Below, in pieces: positions 7,320 through 16,535 of a stretch of DNA of 64,000 bases. The notes under the pieces are model-generated. The model saw only the letters and a program-made list of their open reading frames with translations, was not told where the DNA came from and made no database searches. This DNA comes from Kibdelosporangium philippinense (lineage in GTDB: Bacteria > Actinomycetota > Actinomycetes > Mycobacteriales > Pseudonocardiaceae), in contig NZ_JAJVCN010000004.1 in NCBI RefSeq assembly GCF_021390435.2, forward strand, positions 538,501 through 602,500, given 5' to 3'. Positions within the stretch are counted from its first letter, which is position 1; every line of letters starts with the position of its first letter. A program made the position numbers and the translations under genes.

Positions 7320-9305
7320 TCAGCGTCGTTGCTTCGGCGGGTCCCCTCCGGAACGTCCGGGCGGGGCGAACGTGTGGCCCGGGCGCGGTGTGCAACCACA
7401 GTTAGGGGCGTCGGCGCAGTGGTCGCACCAGCAGCAGCGGAAGCGGGGAACCGGGTGATCGCTCGGCGCCGCACAGGGCTCTGCCAACAGGTCGGCGCCG
7501 GCGGTCATGTCGAGGCGGTCGCCGTGCTCCGTGTCGACCACCGCGTTGCGAGGCCAGAGGAACGGGTACCGCTCGTGGCAGTTACCGCACGGGTTCAGCC
7601 CCCAAGTCGTGGAACACGAATCGCATCGGCAGACGAAGGTGTCATCGGGGCGCGCCGTCATCACGGCGCGGCCGTTGGGACACAACGGACAAGTGTTCAG
7701 CACGGCCAGCCGTCGGTCTGCTTCGTCCAGTTGGTCGATGAAGTGGCGCAGTTCGTTGTCTCCGCGCATTCGTGGCGGGTCTGACTTGTTCGCTGTGGTG
7801 AGCGCGGCAAATTCCGCGTCGTCCGGCCGACGCAGGATCTCCACCTTTCCCCGCGCGCCGACGCGGTACCAGTCCGCGTCGGGCAGCTTGACCTGGGAGA
7901 GCAGGACGACGGGGTATCCCGAGACATAGCGGGCAGCCTGAAGTGGCCAGCGGAGTGCGCGAGCGAGGCGTTCTTCACCCTCGATCTCCACCGGGCTGAT
8001 CGGCACGATCCCCCGCTGCGACGAGTGCAGCACCGACCAAACCTCTGGTGTGAGCTGACGGCGTTCGTCACGAACGCCGGGGTACACGATGATCGCGTTC
8101 TCCACGCTGCAGATCTGGTCGATCCACTTCCGCCGAGTGTTGTCGGGAACTGGCGCCGTGAGATTGTGGCAGAGCGGGACAACTCTGGTCAGAGCCTTGC
8201 CTTCGACCGAGATCGTAAGGCACCCTGCGCGGTCGATCGTGCAGACGAGGACTTCTCCGTTGCGGTGCAGACGGACTGGTACGTCGACTCCAGGCAACGG
8301 CGTGTCCCCGTCCAGCGCGTAGCCCAGGATGATCAACGCCCGAATGGTCAAGAGCGCGACGTAGGTGTTGTAGGCGCTGAAGAAGCCCGCATCATCTTCG
8401 CGGCGACGATCTGCTGTTGCCGTTTCGTGTACCGCCCACGTCTCCCATAGTTCGCCGACCTTGCGGTATCGCCGCTCGTTGACGAACAGGTTCGTGCGGA
8501 CGAGACGTAGCGGCAGGCGGATCCGGCGGTTCGCCTGCCGCATGACCGTGGACCCGAAGAGGATGCGAAGGCGGGTCCGCAGCTTGGTGAACGTGTCCGC
8601 ACTTTCGCGGATGGCGGCGGTGGACGCTGTGCGGTCCTCCACGGCCGTCGCGATGAGTCGCGCCGTGCGCTCGTGCTTGCGCCAAGACTGCCTATTGCCG
8701 AGTGCACGGTCGTATTCCTCAAGATCGGCTATGCCTGCAGCCAGGAGCGCCAGTTCCCGCAGCCGCTTTCGCAGGTGCTCGTCCAGCCGATCGACCAGTT
8801 GCGCTGCCACGCGGTTCTCGTAGAAGTCGAAGTCGTCCACGTATCGAGTGGACAGCACTCGCAACGGCTTTAGTTCACCGTGCTCGATGCCACCCCAGTC
8901 CTCCGAGTGGCTTGCTAGCCGGGCGAGGCCGGCGGGCGGCACACGGCGCGCCAGACCCGTGCGCACCAGGTGCGTCTTGTGGTCCAACCGGGCTTCTGGC
9001 CGACGGCATACGTCGGCCAACATGTCGATCCCTTCCAGCGCCGCCAAGTCCAGCTCGGTCAACGATGCTCTCGCGGAGGTATCGGGAACAAACAGGTTGG
9101 CGCCCAGCCACTTCCCCGACGAGTCGTGTTGCCTCAGCTCGTTTACGACGGTGACGACAACCGTCATGACGAGAGGGTCCGGGCGCCCGTTGTCATCACA
9201 GGGAACAGGGGGACCGTCCTCGGCTCGCCCCACGTACCTGCCGAGCAACGGGTGCTCGTCGACCGGATTGACCTCGCCCCTGAAGCGGTCGTACGCCTCC
9301 AACAC
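7320..9305 (-). CDS. McrC-like DUF2357 nuclease subunit (CnuC-like)
   Basis: The start is GTG 9305, one base after the stop of the upstream ATPase; 661 aa. The central region has RYVDDFDFYENRVAAQLVD, the hallmark of DUF2357/McrC-type proteins, followed by a long helical stretch and an alpha/beta region with IIVYPG and PVEIEGE that could hold a PD-(D/E)xK core. The C-terminus is cysteine-rich (CPLCPNG, CDSCSTTWGLNPCGNC, CCWCDHC), which indicates zinc ribbons. McrC-type subunits are the nuclease partners of McrB GTPases. It is last in a six-gene minus-strand operon. The partner with a long coiled coil directly upstream makes this a coiled-coil McrBC system rather than classic McrBC. Confidence 0.7.
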   Translation of the reverse strand: MLEAYDRFRGEVNPVDEHPLLGRYVGRAEDGPPVPCDDNGRPDPLVMTVVVTVVNELRQHDSSGKWLGANLFVPDTSARASLTELDLAALEGIDMLADVCRRPEARLDHKTHLVRTGLARRVPPAGLARLASHSEDWGGIEHGELKPLRVLSTRYVDDFDFYENRVAAQLVDRLDEHLRKRLRELALLAAGIADLEEYDRALGNRQSWRKHERTARLIATAVEDRTASTAAIRESADTFTKLRTRLRILFGSTVMRQANRRIRLPLRLVRTNLFVNERRYRKVGELWETWAVHETATADRRREDDAGFFSAYNTYVALLTIRALIILGYALDGDTPLPGVDVPVRLHRNGEVLVCTIDRAGCLTISVEGKALTRVVPLCHNLTAPVPDNTRRKWIDQICSVENAIIVYPGVRDERRQLTPEVWSVLHSSQRGIVPISPVEIEGEERLARALRWPLQAARYVSGYPVVLLSQVKLPDADWYRVGARGKVEILRRPDDAEFAALTTANKSDPPRMRGDNELRHFIDQLDEADRRLAVLNTCPLCPNGRAVMTARPDDTFVCRCDSCSTTWGLNPCGNCHERYPFLWPRNAVVDTEHGDRLDMTAGADLLAEPCAAPSDHPVPRFRCCWCDHCADAPNCGCTPRPGHTFAPPGRSGGDPPKQRR

Positions 9306-9306
9306 G

Positions 9307-11736
9307 TCAGCCTTCCCGTCGCCGGCGTTCTTCGTCGAACACGCGTGTGCTCCGAGTGGGCAGACCAGCCATGCCGTTTGCTTCCCAGTGCAGCAGCACT
9401 GAATCCTGGAGCGCCTCAATGCGTTCCGGCGTCACGTCGTACCTCCCCCTGATCGCTCGGAGCACTTTGTAGGCGAGGAAGTGGTCGGCTGCCAGGGCGA
9501 GTCCGTCCTGGTCCGCATCGTTGTAGTCGTGGTGCTCCGAGGGGTGCTGACCTTGCCGCGCCGCGACTACCACGGGGACGAACTTCCGCAGCTGCTCCTC
9601 GACACGAGGGCTCATCTGGACGCGTCCCTGCTCCCAGAGATCGCCAGACAGGTCGTGGATCAGCTGACGTACCTTCTTGACCGCGTCTTGGTGCACGTCC
9701 CGGGCCTTCGTGAAGGCCTTGTACAACGCGTCAGAGGAATACGGCTGAACGCTGCCGCTGTTCTGGTTCGGGACCTTCGGGCGATGGGACGGGAGCTCCA
9801 TCAGGTGAGCGCGGTTGTAGGTCTTGTCAGCGAATTCGAGAGTGGACTCGTCCTGGTTCGCGGTGCCGATGAACCACACGTTGCCTGGCAGGCGCAGCCC
9901 GATGCCGTTTTCGAACTGCGCGGGTGGGCGACCGGCGCTCGAGCTCACGAGCTGAATGGCCTTGCCGTCTTCGTTTTCGAGCTTCGACAGCAACACCGAG
10001 AAGTACTGCTCAGGACGGGACAGGTTCATCTCGTCCAGAACGATGAAGAAGGGCCTGTCGCGATAGCGAGGCGTTCCTGCCCGGTACAACGCCTGGAGGA
10101 AGTCGCTCTCCTCGAACCTGTGCTCGAACGTGTTGTGATGGCCGAACAGGTCGGTGCGATCCCGCCACCCCGCCTGGACTTCGACGACCGCGCAGTCGGT
10201 GTGCAGTGCCGTGGCGAACGCTTTGGGAAGCGACGTCTTGCCGATGCCGCTCATGCCTTCCAGCAGGTGCAGGCGTGCCATCGCGAGGCCGCCGAGGAAC
10301 ACGGCGATGTCGTTGACGCGGTAGGCGCGTTCGCTCTCGCGGAACATGGTGGACTGGAGGGAACGAGCGAACGAGGACAGGTCGATCCCGTCGTCAAGCA
10401 GGACACCCGGATCGTTCAACATCGCGTTGTCGTCCATGCTCACGCACTGAGGGAACAGGGGAGAACGCGGGTCGGGGCGGTCCTTGTAGATAGTCTCGAT
10501 GGTGCGCTGCAGCTCGGCGATGCGGGACTCGTAACCGCGGGACATCACCTCGTAGTGGTGCTCGGCGTCCTCCAGCTGCCGAACCTTGAGGTTGTTGATG
10601 CTGTTTGCCAGCACGTTCCCCTTGAGCTGCTGCAGCGCGAGAGACAGGCGTTCGCGCTCGTTGCTCAGCTCGCGGTTGCGTTCCTCCACTGAACGCAGGC
10701 GTGCCAGGTCGTCGTCGTTTAGCCGCGCGGCGATCTGGTTTCGCAGCTCGGAGTTGGCCGTGCGCAGGCTCTCCAGCTCGTCCAGCAGGCGAACGGGATC
10801 GGTGGTTCCGAGTTTGAGCAGCGCCTTTTCCAGCTCGGTCAGCCGCCGGCCAAGGTCCGCGTTGAGCTGTTCTGCCGCCTCCGCGCGGATGGCGGTCAGG
10901 TGCGTCTCGCGTTGCGCGTCGGAGACTGCCACGGCCGCAAGCGCCTCGACTTCGGCTTCCTGTGCTGATTCGCGCCTGCTGACAGCGATCTCACGCCCGA
11001 GGACGGTGCGCCGGTCGAGCGTGATCTCCTCGCGCTGTTTCTCCAACGCGGTCTGTTCGTCAGCTAGCCGGGCGCGAGCACGCTCTACCTCCGCCCGCAT
11101 GCTGTTGAGCTGCTCGGTAATCAGGTCTTCGTGCTCCTCCAGGCGCTCCACGGACTTGGAGCGCTCCAGATCGAGCTCCTGGTCGAACTTCGCACGCCGT
11201 TCGGCTAACTCCTTGTCCAGTTTCAGCCGCGCGGCCTGAGCGGCGGAACGGAAACCTGTTTCAGCATCCTCTTCGAGGACGCGGACGCGTTCCTCGCGTT
11301 CGCGCAGTTCTGCGATCTTCTCGGCGGCTTGAGTGCGCAGCTCTTCCGCGTCGGAGCTGGCCTGCGCCGCATCCTCTCTATCCGCGTCGATGGACAGTTC
11401 ACGTTCCGCGAGACGCTCCTGGAGTTGCTTCGCGGAACGGGTGCGTTCGTCGGCAGCGGTCGCGGCGACCTCGTAGAACTTGCGCCTTTGATCCATGACG
11501 TCGAACGCCCTCTGCAAAGAACCCTCCGGGTCGTCTTCCGACCACACCGGTGGAGGCAGTTCTTCCGCCTTGGCGGCATTGAGGATTTTGGGATCCTGCG
11601 TGCTCGCGAGGTTCAGGAACATCTGCACCTCAGCGGCGTCGTCGGCCGCCGAGTTGGACGGTGCCCCGCCGTGGTGGTTCCTCGGGATGGGAGGGTTCGC
11701 ACGCCTGCGCGAGGCGCTCTTCTTGTTACGGGACAA
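9307..11736 (-). CDS. Coiled-coil McrB-like AAA+ GTPase/ATPase (CnuB-like)
   Basis: An 809-aa protein. Residues about 75-395 are an almost unbroken coiled coil rich in E, R, A and L. A AAA+ module follows: Walker A GMSGIGKTSL at about 495, Walker B region FIVLDEMNLSRPEQY at about 567 (LDEMNLS is typical of the McrB/MoxR branch) and WFIGTANQDEST as sensor. A short basic N-terminal stretch (RNKKSASRRRANPP) precedes the coil. McrB proteins form hexamers that drive the McrC nuclease; the coiled coil replaces the usual target-recognition domain. The only start that fits is TTG 11736, overlapping the preceding gene by 11 nt, so coupling is likely. The downstream gene starts one base after its stop. 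Confidence 0.8.
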   Translation of the reverse strand: MSRNKKSASRRRANPPIPRNHHGGAPSNSAADDAAEVQMFLNLASTQDPKILNAAKAEELPPPVWSEDDPEGSLQRAFDVMDQRRKFYEVAATAADERTRSAKQLQERLAERELSIDADREDAAQASSDAEELRTQAAEKIAELREREERVRVLEEDAETGFRSAAQAARLKLDKELAERRAKFDQELDLERSKSVERLEEHEDLITEQLNSMRAEVERARARLADEQTALEKQREEITLDRRTVLGREIAVSRRESAQEAEVEALAAVAVSDAQRETHLTAIRAEAAEQLNADLGRRLTELEKALLKLGTTDPVRLLDELESLRTANSELRNQIAARLNDDDLARLRSVEERNRELSNERERLSLALQQLKGNVLANSINNLKVRQLEDAEHHYEVMSRGYESRIAELQRTIETIYKDRPDPRSPLFPQCVSMDDNAMLNDPGVLLDDGIDLSSFARSLQSTMFRESERAYRVNDIAVFLGGLAMARLHLLEGMSGIGKTSLPKAFATALHTDCAVVEVQAGWRDRTDLFGHHNTFEHRFEESDFLQALYRAGTPRYRDRPFFIVLDEMNLSRPEQYFSVLLSKLENEDGKAIQLVSSSAGRPPAQFENGIGLRLPGNVWFIGTANQDESTLEFADKTYNRAHLMELPSHRPKVPNQNSGSVQPYSSDALYKAFTKARDVHQDAVKKVRQLIHDLSGDLWEQGRVQMSPRVEEQLRKFVPVVVAARQGQHPSEHHDYNDADQDGLALAADHFLAYKVLRAIRGRYDVTPERIEALQDSVLLHWEANGMAGLPTRSTRVFDEERRRREG

Positions 11737-13249
11737 CGCTCGGTTCCTTGGTGGTGGTGGCTTGGAGAGGCCGGCCCAGGAACGCCGCGACGGTGTCCTG
11801 GGTCAACCGCGAGGCGGACTCCGCGTACTCGTGGTTGAGCTTGACCGGACTGTGCGCCACGTCGTTGCGGTCGCCCGACAACGTGGTCAGCTCGGTCAGC
11901 AGGTGGGGATGCGCCTGAGCCAGGCGCCGGACCGGGTGGTCGGCAGCCCCGTGGACGGCGGACAGGACGCACAGGGCCAGCAGCACGGGTGTGTTGGGGT
12001 GCTGGAGCCGGTCCAGGTTCTTCTTGAGGGAGGAGAGCTCGGCCTTGCGGATCGGTGTCTGCTCGGAGAACGGCATCCTCAGCTGCCGGCAGCAGTTCCC
12101 TAGGAAGGCGGTGAGCGGCTCGCGCTGGCCGTCGAGGCACGACGCCGGCGCGGGGTGCCGCACCACGATGTCCCGCAGGATGGTCTCGTGCGCTTGCCAG
12201 GCTCTGTGCACCACCGAGTTGATCTCCGCTTGGTGGTCGCCGGGAAGTTTCGTGCGCTGTAAGTCGCGTTCCATGAGACTGAGCAGCTCGACCAGCACGG
12301 GGTACTCCCGGATGCGGACCGTGAACCGCGCCTCGAGCGTCTCGGCGAACTGCCTGCGCAGGTCCACGTCCATTCGATCGTAGTCCTGCAACAGCGCGTC
12401 GCTGCGCCTGCCCACGAAGCTCTCGATGCGCAGGCGCAGCGGCTCGGAGTGCTGCATCCTGGTCGCGATCAACCGTCGTAGGTAGTTGCTCGGTTGTCCC
12501 GTCATGGTGTTGCAGGCCGACCAGCTGACGGTGTCGACGGTGTCGTCGCGGCGTCTCTCGAGGCGCAGAACCAACGGCACGTAGGTGGCATCACCACTGC
12601 CGACCAGCGACACCCGCGACACGACGCGGTCGGGAATCACCCCGGCTCTCCGGCGACGTCCCCTGTCCCGCCCTGAACTCGAGCTCCTGGCGACGGCATC
12701 CAGGATCTGTTCGGCTTCAGGCGGGGCGACGTCACCGGCGCCCGCCAGATCCACGCAGAAGGCGTTCTTCGTCAACGGGGACCCGGTGGTGCGCAGGTTG
12801 AGGCGTACGGTCCTGGCGCTCTGCCAGCTCGATCTCACCCACGTCGGTGTCGACGTGGCAATGGGCAGCAGACTGCCCGTGAACAGGTCTTGGAACACGT
12901 AGGTGACCACGTTGGAAGTCGGATCGACGAAGCCGTCCCGCAGGGCTGCCCGCCCGGCCAGGGTCACCCCACCGTGACGGTCGAGGTACTGGTACGCCTT
13001 GAGGTCCGACACGACCAAGTCGACCAGGTCCGGCTGCAGCTTCAACAACCCCGCGATCTCGAGGGAGCTGCGCAGGCCCGAGCGGGACAACCCCAGCACG
13101 GCCGACTGGAACACGTTCAGCTCCGGGTCGCGCATCATCGGTGAGACAACGCGATAGCGCATCGTCGGCCAGAGCACCCACCGCTGCGGTCCGGCGTAAT
13201 CGACGTGCTTCGGGAGCAGAACAGGGGAATCAGGACCGAACACCGCCAC
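11726..13249 (-). CDS. Winged-helix protein with C-terminal HEPN-like RNase motif
   Basis: A 507-aa protein in the CoCoNuT-like operon. The N-terminal 110 residues look like a winged helix (SSLEIAGLLKLQPDLVDLVVSDLKAYQYLDRHGGVTL). The C-terminal 110 residues are all-helical and contain GDRNDVAHS at about residue 460. RNDVAH fits the RNxxxH active-site motif of HEPN ribonucleases, and it lies on a helix followed by a long final helix, as in that fold. The middle is unassigned. The start is GTG 13249, 20 nt inside the helicase gene. I infer an RNA-targeting effector or accessory subunit. The HEPN reading is based on one motif and its context, so it is provisional. Confidence 0.5.
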   Translation of the reverse strand: MAVFGPDSPVLLPKHVDYAGPQRWVLWPTMRYRVVSPMMRDPELNVFQSAVLGLSRSGLRSSLEIAGLLKLQPDLVDLVVSDLKAYQYLDRHGGVTLAGRAALRDGFVDPTSNVVTYVFQDLFTGSLLPIATSTPTWVRSSWQSARTVRLNLRTTGSPLTKNAFCVDLAGAGDVAPPEAEQILDAVARSSSSGRDRGRRRRAGVIPDRVVSRVSLVGSGDATYVPLVLRLERRRDDTVDTVSWSACNTMTGQPSNYLRRLIATRMQHSEPLRLRIESFVGRRSDALLQDYDRMDVDLRRQFAETLEARFTVRIREYPVLVELLSLMERDLQRTKLPGDHQAEINSVVHRAWQAHETILRDIVVRHPAPASCLDGQREPLTAFLGNCCRQLRMPFSEQTPIRKAELSSLKKNLDRLQHPNTPVLLALCVLSAVHGAADHPVRRLAQAHPHLLTELTTLSGDRNDVAHSPVKLNHEYAESASRLTQDTVAAFLGRPLQATTTKEPSVVP

Positions 13250-16200
13250 CGTGCACCCCCTGACAGAATTCGAGGAAGCCGACGATGCCCTCGGCGATCG
13301 AGCGGTCAGGATCGCCGGGCACGTCCGGCATCGACCCGCGGCGAGCCATGGCCGCGTCGCCCACCGCGATGAGCAGCCTGCGTTGCCTGCTCATCGCGAC
13401 GCACATGCGGCTGTCGCTCAGCAGGTGGCCGTAGCGGCGGATGGCTTCCACCCGGTCACCGGGATCTTTGGCGGGCTTGCTGCTGCGCGTGACGGACAGC
13501 AACACCACGTCGAACTCCATTCCCTGGAAGGCGTCCACCGTGCCGACGCTGAGCCTCGGCTTTGGCCGGCTGCCCGAGGTGAAGGCCATCCCGGTGACGG
13601 GCCTGAACTGGTCCTGGTCGTCCTTCCAGCCGAGACCCGCGGTGATCAGCTGTTCCTCGATCTCGTTCTGCTGTTCCCGGTAGAAGGTGATCACCCCGAA
13701 CGTCATCTTCCGCTCGTGGTCGGCGGCCGCGAGGTCGCGCAGCTCGGCAGTGAGCCGGGCTGCTTCTACCGGGCGGGCGTAGCTGGTTCCCACCCGCTCC
13801 TCGTTGCCGCTGCTGCCGGGAACGTCGATCCAGGCGGCGGTTTTACCCGCGTAGTCGACAAAACGATGTGTCAGTTCTGCTGTCGACGGGTGGGAAGAGA
13901 TCGCTTCCGGTCCCCCGTAGAAGGTTCGGCTGACGAAGCGGCCGAGCGACTCGTGCATGCGGAACTGCATGTCGAGCCGGATGGTGCGGACAGCCGGGCG
14001 TTCGGCTGAGAAGGTGTCGAACCACCTCTCGAACAAGCTCTTCGTCAAGGAGGCGCTTCCGGCTCCTCGGTTTTGCCGGAGTTCGCGCTCGATCTTCTGC
14101 TCGAGGGAGTGCGGCAGCTGCTTGTGGTCACCGACCAAGATGATCCGCTTGCGCGCGCAGGAGAGCGGAATCATCAGGTCCAACGGGTTGGCTCGCGCGG
14201 CTTCGTCCACGATCACCGTGTCGAACACCGGGAGTGGCGCGTCGAGGATTCGGCTCATCTCGTCCGACTTCGCCTGCTGCACGGTCGCCGCCAGTACGGC
14301 GTTGTACCGGGTCAGCGTCTCCTCCACCAGACCGAGGTCCTGCTGAAGAACCTCTCGATAGGTGCGGAGGACCTCGTCGACCCCGTCGCCTGACTCGGCG
14401 TGCGCCTCGTCGACGGCGTCCGCGACGTCCTGCAGAAGCGAGTCGACGTCGGGGTCGTAAGTCGGTGCGCGCCCGATGAACAGTCCTGATCGCAGGCTGT
14501 CCAAGAGCCGGCCCTGCAGGGCTTCCAGTTTCGCGAGCACCTCTGGTTCCGAGCCGGTGGCGGCGGACGCGGCGGAGAGAATGTCCCTCCCGGTCGCGTC
14601 CAGCAGACCGAACCGGTCGAGGGCCTGCAACGCGAAGGCGGCTCGCTGAGGGCCGTCGTCGTCGAACGCCGTCTTGGTGGTGCGCAGTGACCGGATGACC
14701 CCGGCCGCTTCGCGACGGTCCGCGGCGGGCAGTGCCGAGCTGAACTGCGATCGGGCGACCACCTCGGCGCGCATCCTGTTCAACTTGCTCAGCAGAACCG
14801 GTGGCAGGACGTCCTCAGCGGCCTCTCGAACCTCCCGCAGCAGGTCGGCCAGATCCGCGTCGTTGGCTGGCTGGGTGTGGTAGGCGGACACCATCCGGCG
14901 CACCTGGACCGCTTTGTCCCGGCCGATGACCTCCGGCTTGTGCTCGGTTAGGTAGGCGTCTAACTCGGTGAGCACCTCGTCGCGCCACTCGCGGACGTTC
15001 GTGAGGTTGACGTCGCGCGAAGGACTGACCCTGGTGGGCGGCAACCCGTGGTGTCGCGCTCGGCCGGTCACGTTGTCCACAGCGGAGTGCTGGAAGCTGC
15101 TGATGAGCGTCCGGTGCATCGGGATCGTTCTGTCGCCGAGCCGGTCGAGGCAAGCGAGGAGCGCGGTGATGAACTGGGTCTTGCCTGTTCCCGGAGGTCC
15201 TTGCACCAGAAGGATGTCCGGTGTAGCCACCGCCATCCGCAACGCGTCGAGCTGAGTGCGAGTCGGCTCGTTGTCCCCGAACACCGCTCTCACGGCAGAG
15301 GTGAGGACTTGCTTCGTGTTCTTGAATTCCCGCAGGGAACGGGGGATCGACGCGCCCTCCAAGAGCAGGCGGAGCTCCGGCATCTCTGCTTGGTTGTTCT
15401 CGATGCGCTCGCGCGCGTCATCGCGCCTGACCAGCCGAGTCCGGTCCCCGGTCAGAGACTTGTACAGGTATCCGCTCGGCTCGGGAACCCGATCCTCGTC
15501 GATCGCCAGGAACACCGTCCGATCCGACAGACCGACTCCCGCCAGCGAGCCGTGCACCGAGCGCAGCCGTCCGCCCTTGCCGCCCTTGAACTCGCCGGGG
15601 AGCAAGTCCGAGCACTCCAGCTCGATTGTGGACGAGGCCTGGGAGAGCTGGGCGAGGAATGTCTCGCTCTGGCTGCCTTCAGCGAGGTCGAAGCGCCACC
15701 GCCCTGCGGTGTGGACAGTGCAACCCCGGTACCTCACCCACCCGAGCGATCGAGCGTCGTCGAGTAGTGATTCGCGCTCGATCTCGTTGTAGTCGTTCCA
15801 CAGCTCCAGATACGACTGGCCACCGGCGTCGAGTCCGGCGAGCGCTGCCCGGATCATCTCCGACGTGACCGCGGTCGACGTGCGGTCGACGAACTCGACG
15901 TTGACGGCGCTCATCCGCGGCCAGCGGACATCGGACCTGTTCGCGGCATCTGTCATGCGCACGATGCGCATCTGGTCGTCGCGGACGGCGACGTCCGCCA
16001 CCCACCGCCGGCCGTGCATTCGGAAGCCGGAGGCGAAGCCCGTCTCGCCGGGACCGCTGGTGTGCACCAGACGCGGCAAACCTCCCTCCTCCTGGGGAGG
16101 AAGGGTGAACTCCTCGCAGAGCCACTCCCGTACGGTCCGGAAGTCCGTCGTGGTCGATCGGCACGCGGTTCTGACCTGTTCGGCGACCGCGTCCTCGACC

Positions 16201-16535
16201 GAAACCACCAGCTTGCCGGGCACCTGGGCCTCAGCGAACTGGTGACATTGGAGGCCGATCTCCCGTGCTCGAGTCACGTGGGTGACCCAGGTGACGACGG
16301 TCTTTCCCGGTGCCTGGAAGAAATCCACCACCGCGCGATCGGCTCTGACCGGTAGCGATGTCCGGTCCGGCAGCGTCATCACCAGCCCGCCGCTGACGAC
16401 CGACACGGCCACCTCTCTGCTGGGCACGGTCCGTTTGTTCATGATGTTCGTGAAGAGTGCTGGCAGGGGACGGGAGCCGGGATCGTTTACCTCGGCCAGC
16501 CAGGAGTCTCCCGTGGTGAGTTGTTCAGCGAGCAC
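13230..16535 (-). CDS. SF1 UPF1-like helicase (CnuH-like)
   Basis: I place the start at GTG 16535, overlapping the kinase stop by 11 nt, giving 1101 aa. The N-terminal 400 residues are unassigned. The SF1 core has Walker A VQGPPGTGKTQ (about 445), Walker B IVDEAARANPLDLMIPL (about 773), GDHKQLP, DMQFRMH (about 855), GTVDAFQGMEFDVVLLS (about 1003) and SRQRRLLIAVGD. A long insertion sits between motifs I and II. These are the motifs of the UPF1/DNA2 branch, which act on RNA or DNA. In coiled-coil McrBC islands such helicases are a regular component. The downstream HEPN-like gene starts within its 3' end. Confidence 0.85.
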   Translation of the reverse strand: MLAEQLTTGDSWLAEVNDPGSRPLPALFTNIMNKRTVPSREVAVSVVSGGLVMTLPDRTSLPVRADRAVVDFFQAPGKTVVTWVTHVTRAREIGLQCHQFAEAQVPGKLVVSVEDAVAEQVRTACRSTTTDFRTVREWLCEEFTLPPQEEGGLPRLVHTSGPGETGFASGFRMHGRRWVADVAVRDDQMRIVRMTDAANRSDVRWPRMSAVNVEFVDRTSTAVTSEMIRAALAGLDAGGQSYLELWNDYNEIERESLLDDARSLGWVRYRGCTVHTAGRWRFDLAEGSQSETFLAQLSQASSTIELECSDLLPGEFKGGKGGRLRSVHGSLAGVGLSDRTVFLAIDEDRVPEPSGYLYKSLTGDRTRLVRRDDARERIENNQAEMPELRLLLEGASIPRSLREFKNTKQVLTSAVRAVFGDNEPTRTQLDALRMAVATPDILLVQGPPGTGKTQFITALLACLDRLGDRTIPMHRTLISSFQHSAVDNVTGRARHHGLPPTRVSPSRDVNLTNVREWRDEVLTELDAYLTEHKPEVIGRDKAVQVRRMVSAYHTQPANDADLADLLREVREAAEDVLPPVLLSKLNRMRAEVVARSQFSSALPAADRREAAGVIRSLRTTKTAFDDDGPQRAAFALQALDRFGLLDATGRDILSAASAATGSEPEVLAKLEALQGRLLDSLRSGLFIGRAPTYDPDVDSLLQDVADAVDEAHAESGDGVDEVLRTYREVLQQDLGLVEETLTRYNAVLAATVQQAKSDEMSRILDAPLPVFDTVIVDEAARANPLDLMIPLSCARKRIILVGDHKQLPHSLEQKIERELRQNRGAGSASLTKSLFERWFDTFSAERPAVRTIRLDMQFRMHESLGRFVSRTFYGGPEAISSHPSTAELTHRFVDYAGKTAAWIDVPGSSGNEERVGTSYARPVEAARLTAELRDLAAADHERKMTFGVITFYREQQNEIEEQLITAGLGWKDDQDQFRPVTGMAFTSGSRPKPRLSVGTVDAFQGMEFDVVLLSVTRSSKPAKDPGDRVEAIRRYGHLLSDSRMCVAMSRQRRLLIAVGDAAMARRGSMPDVPGDPDRSIAEGIVGFLEFCQGVHGGGVRS

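Noticed and set aside
9481..10692. 403-aa open frame on the plus strand
   Set aside because: It lies entirely antisense to the McrB-like AAA+ core, where Walker motifs fix the minus frame. It has no domain and arises from GC-rich codon bias.
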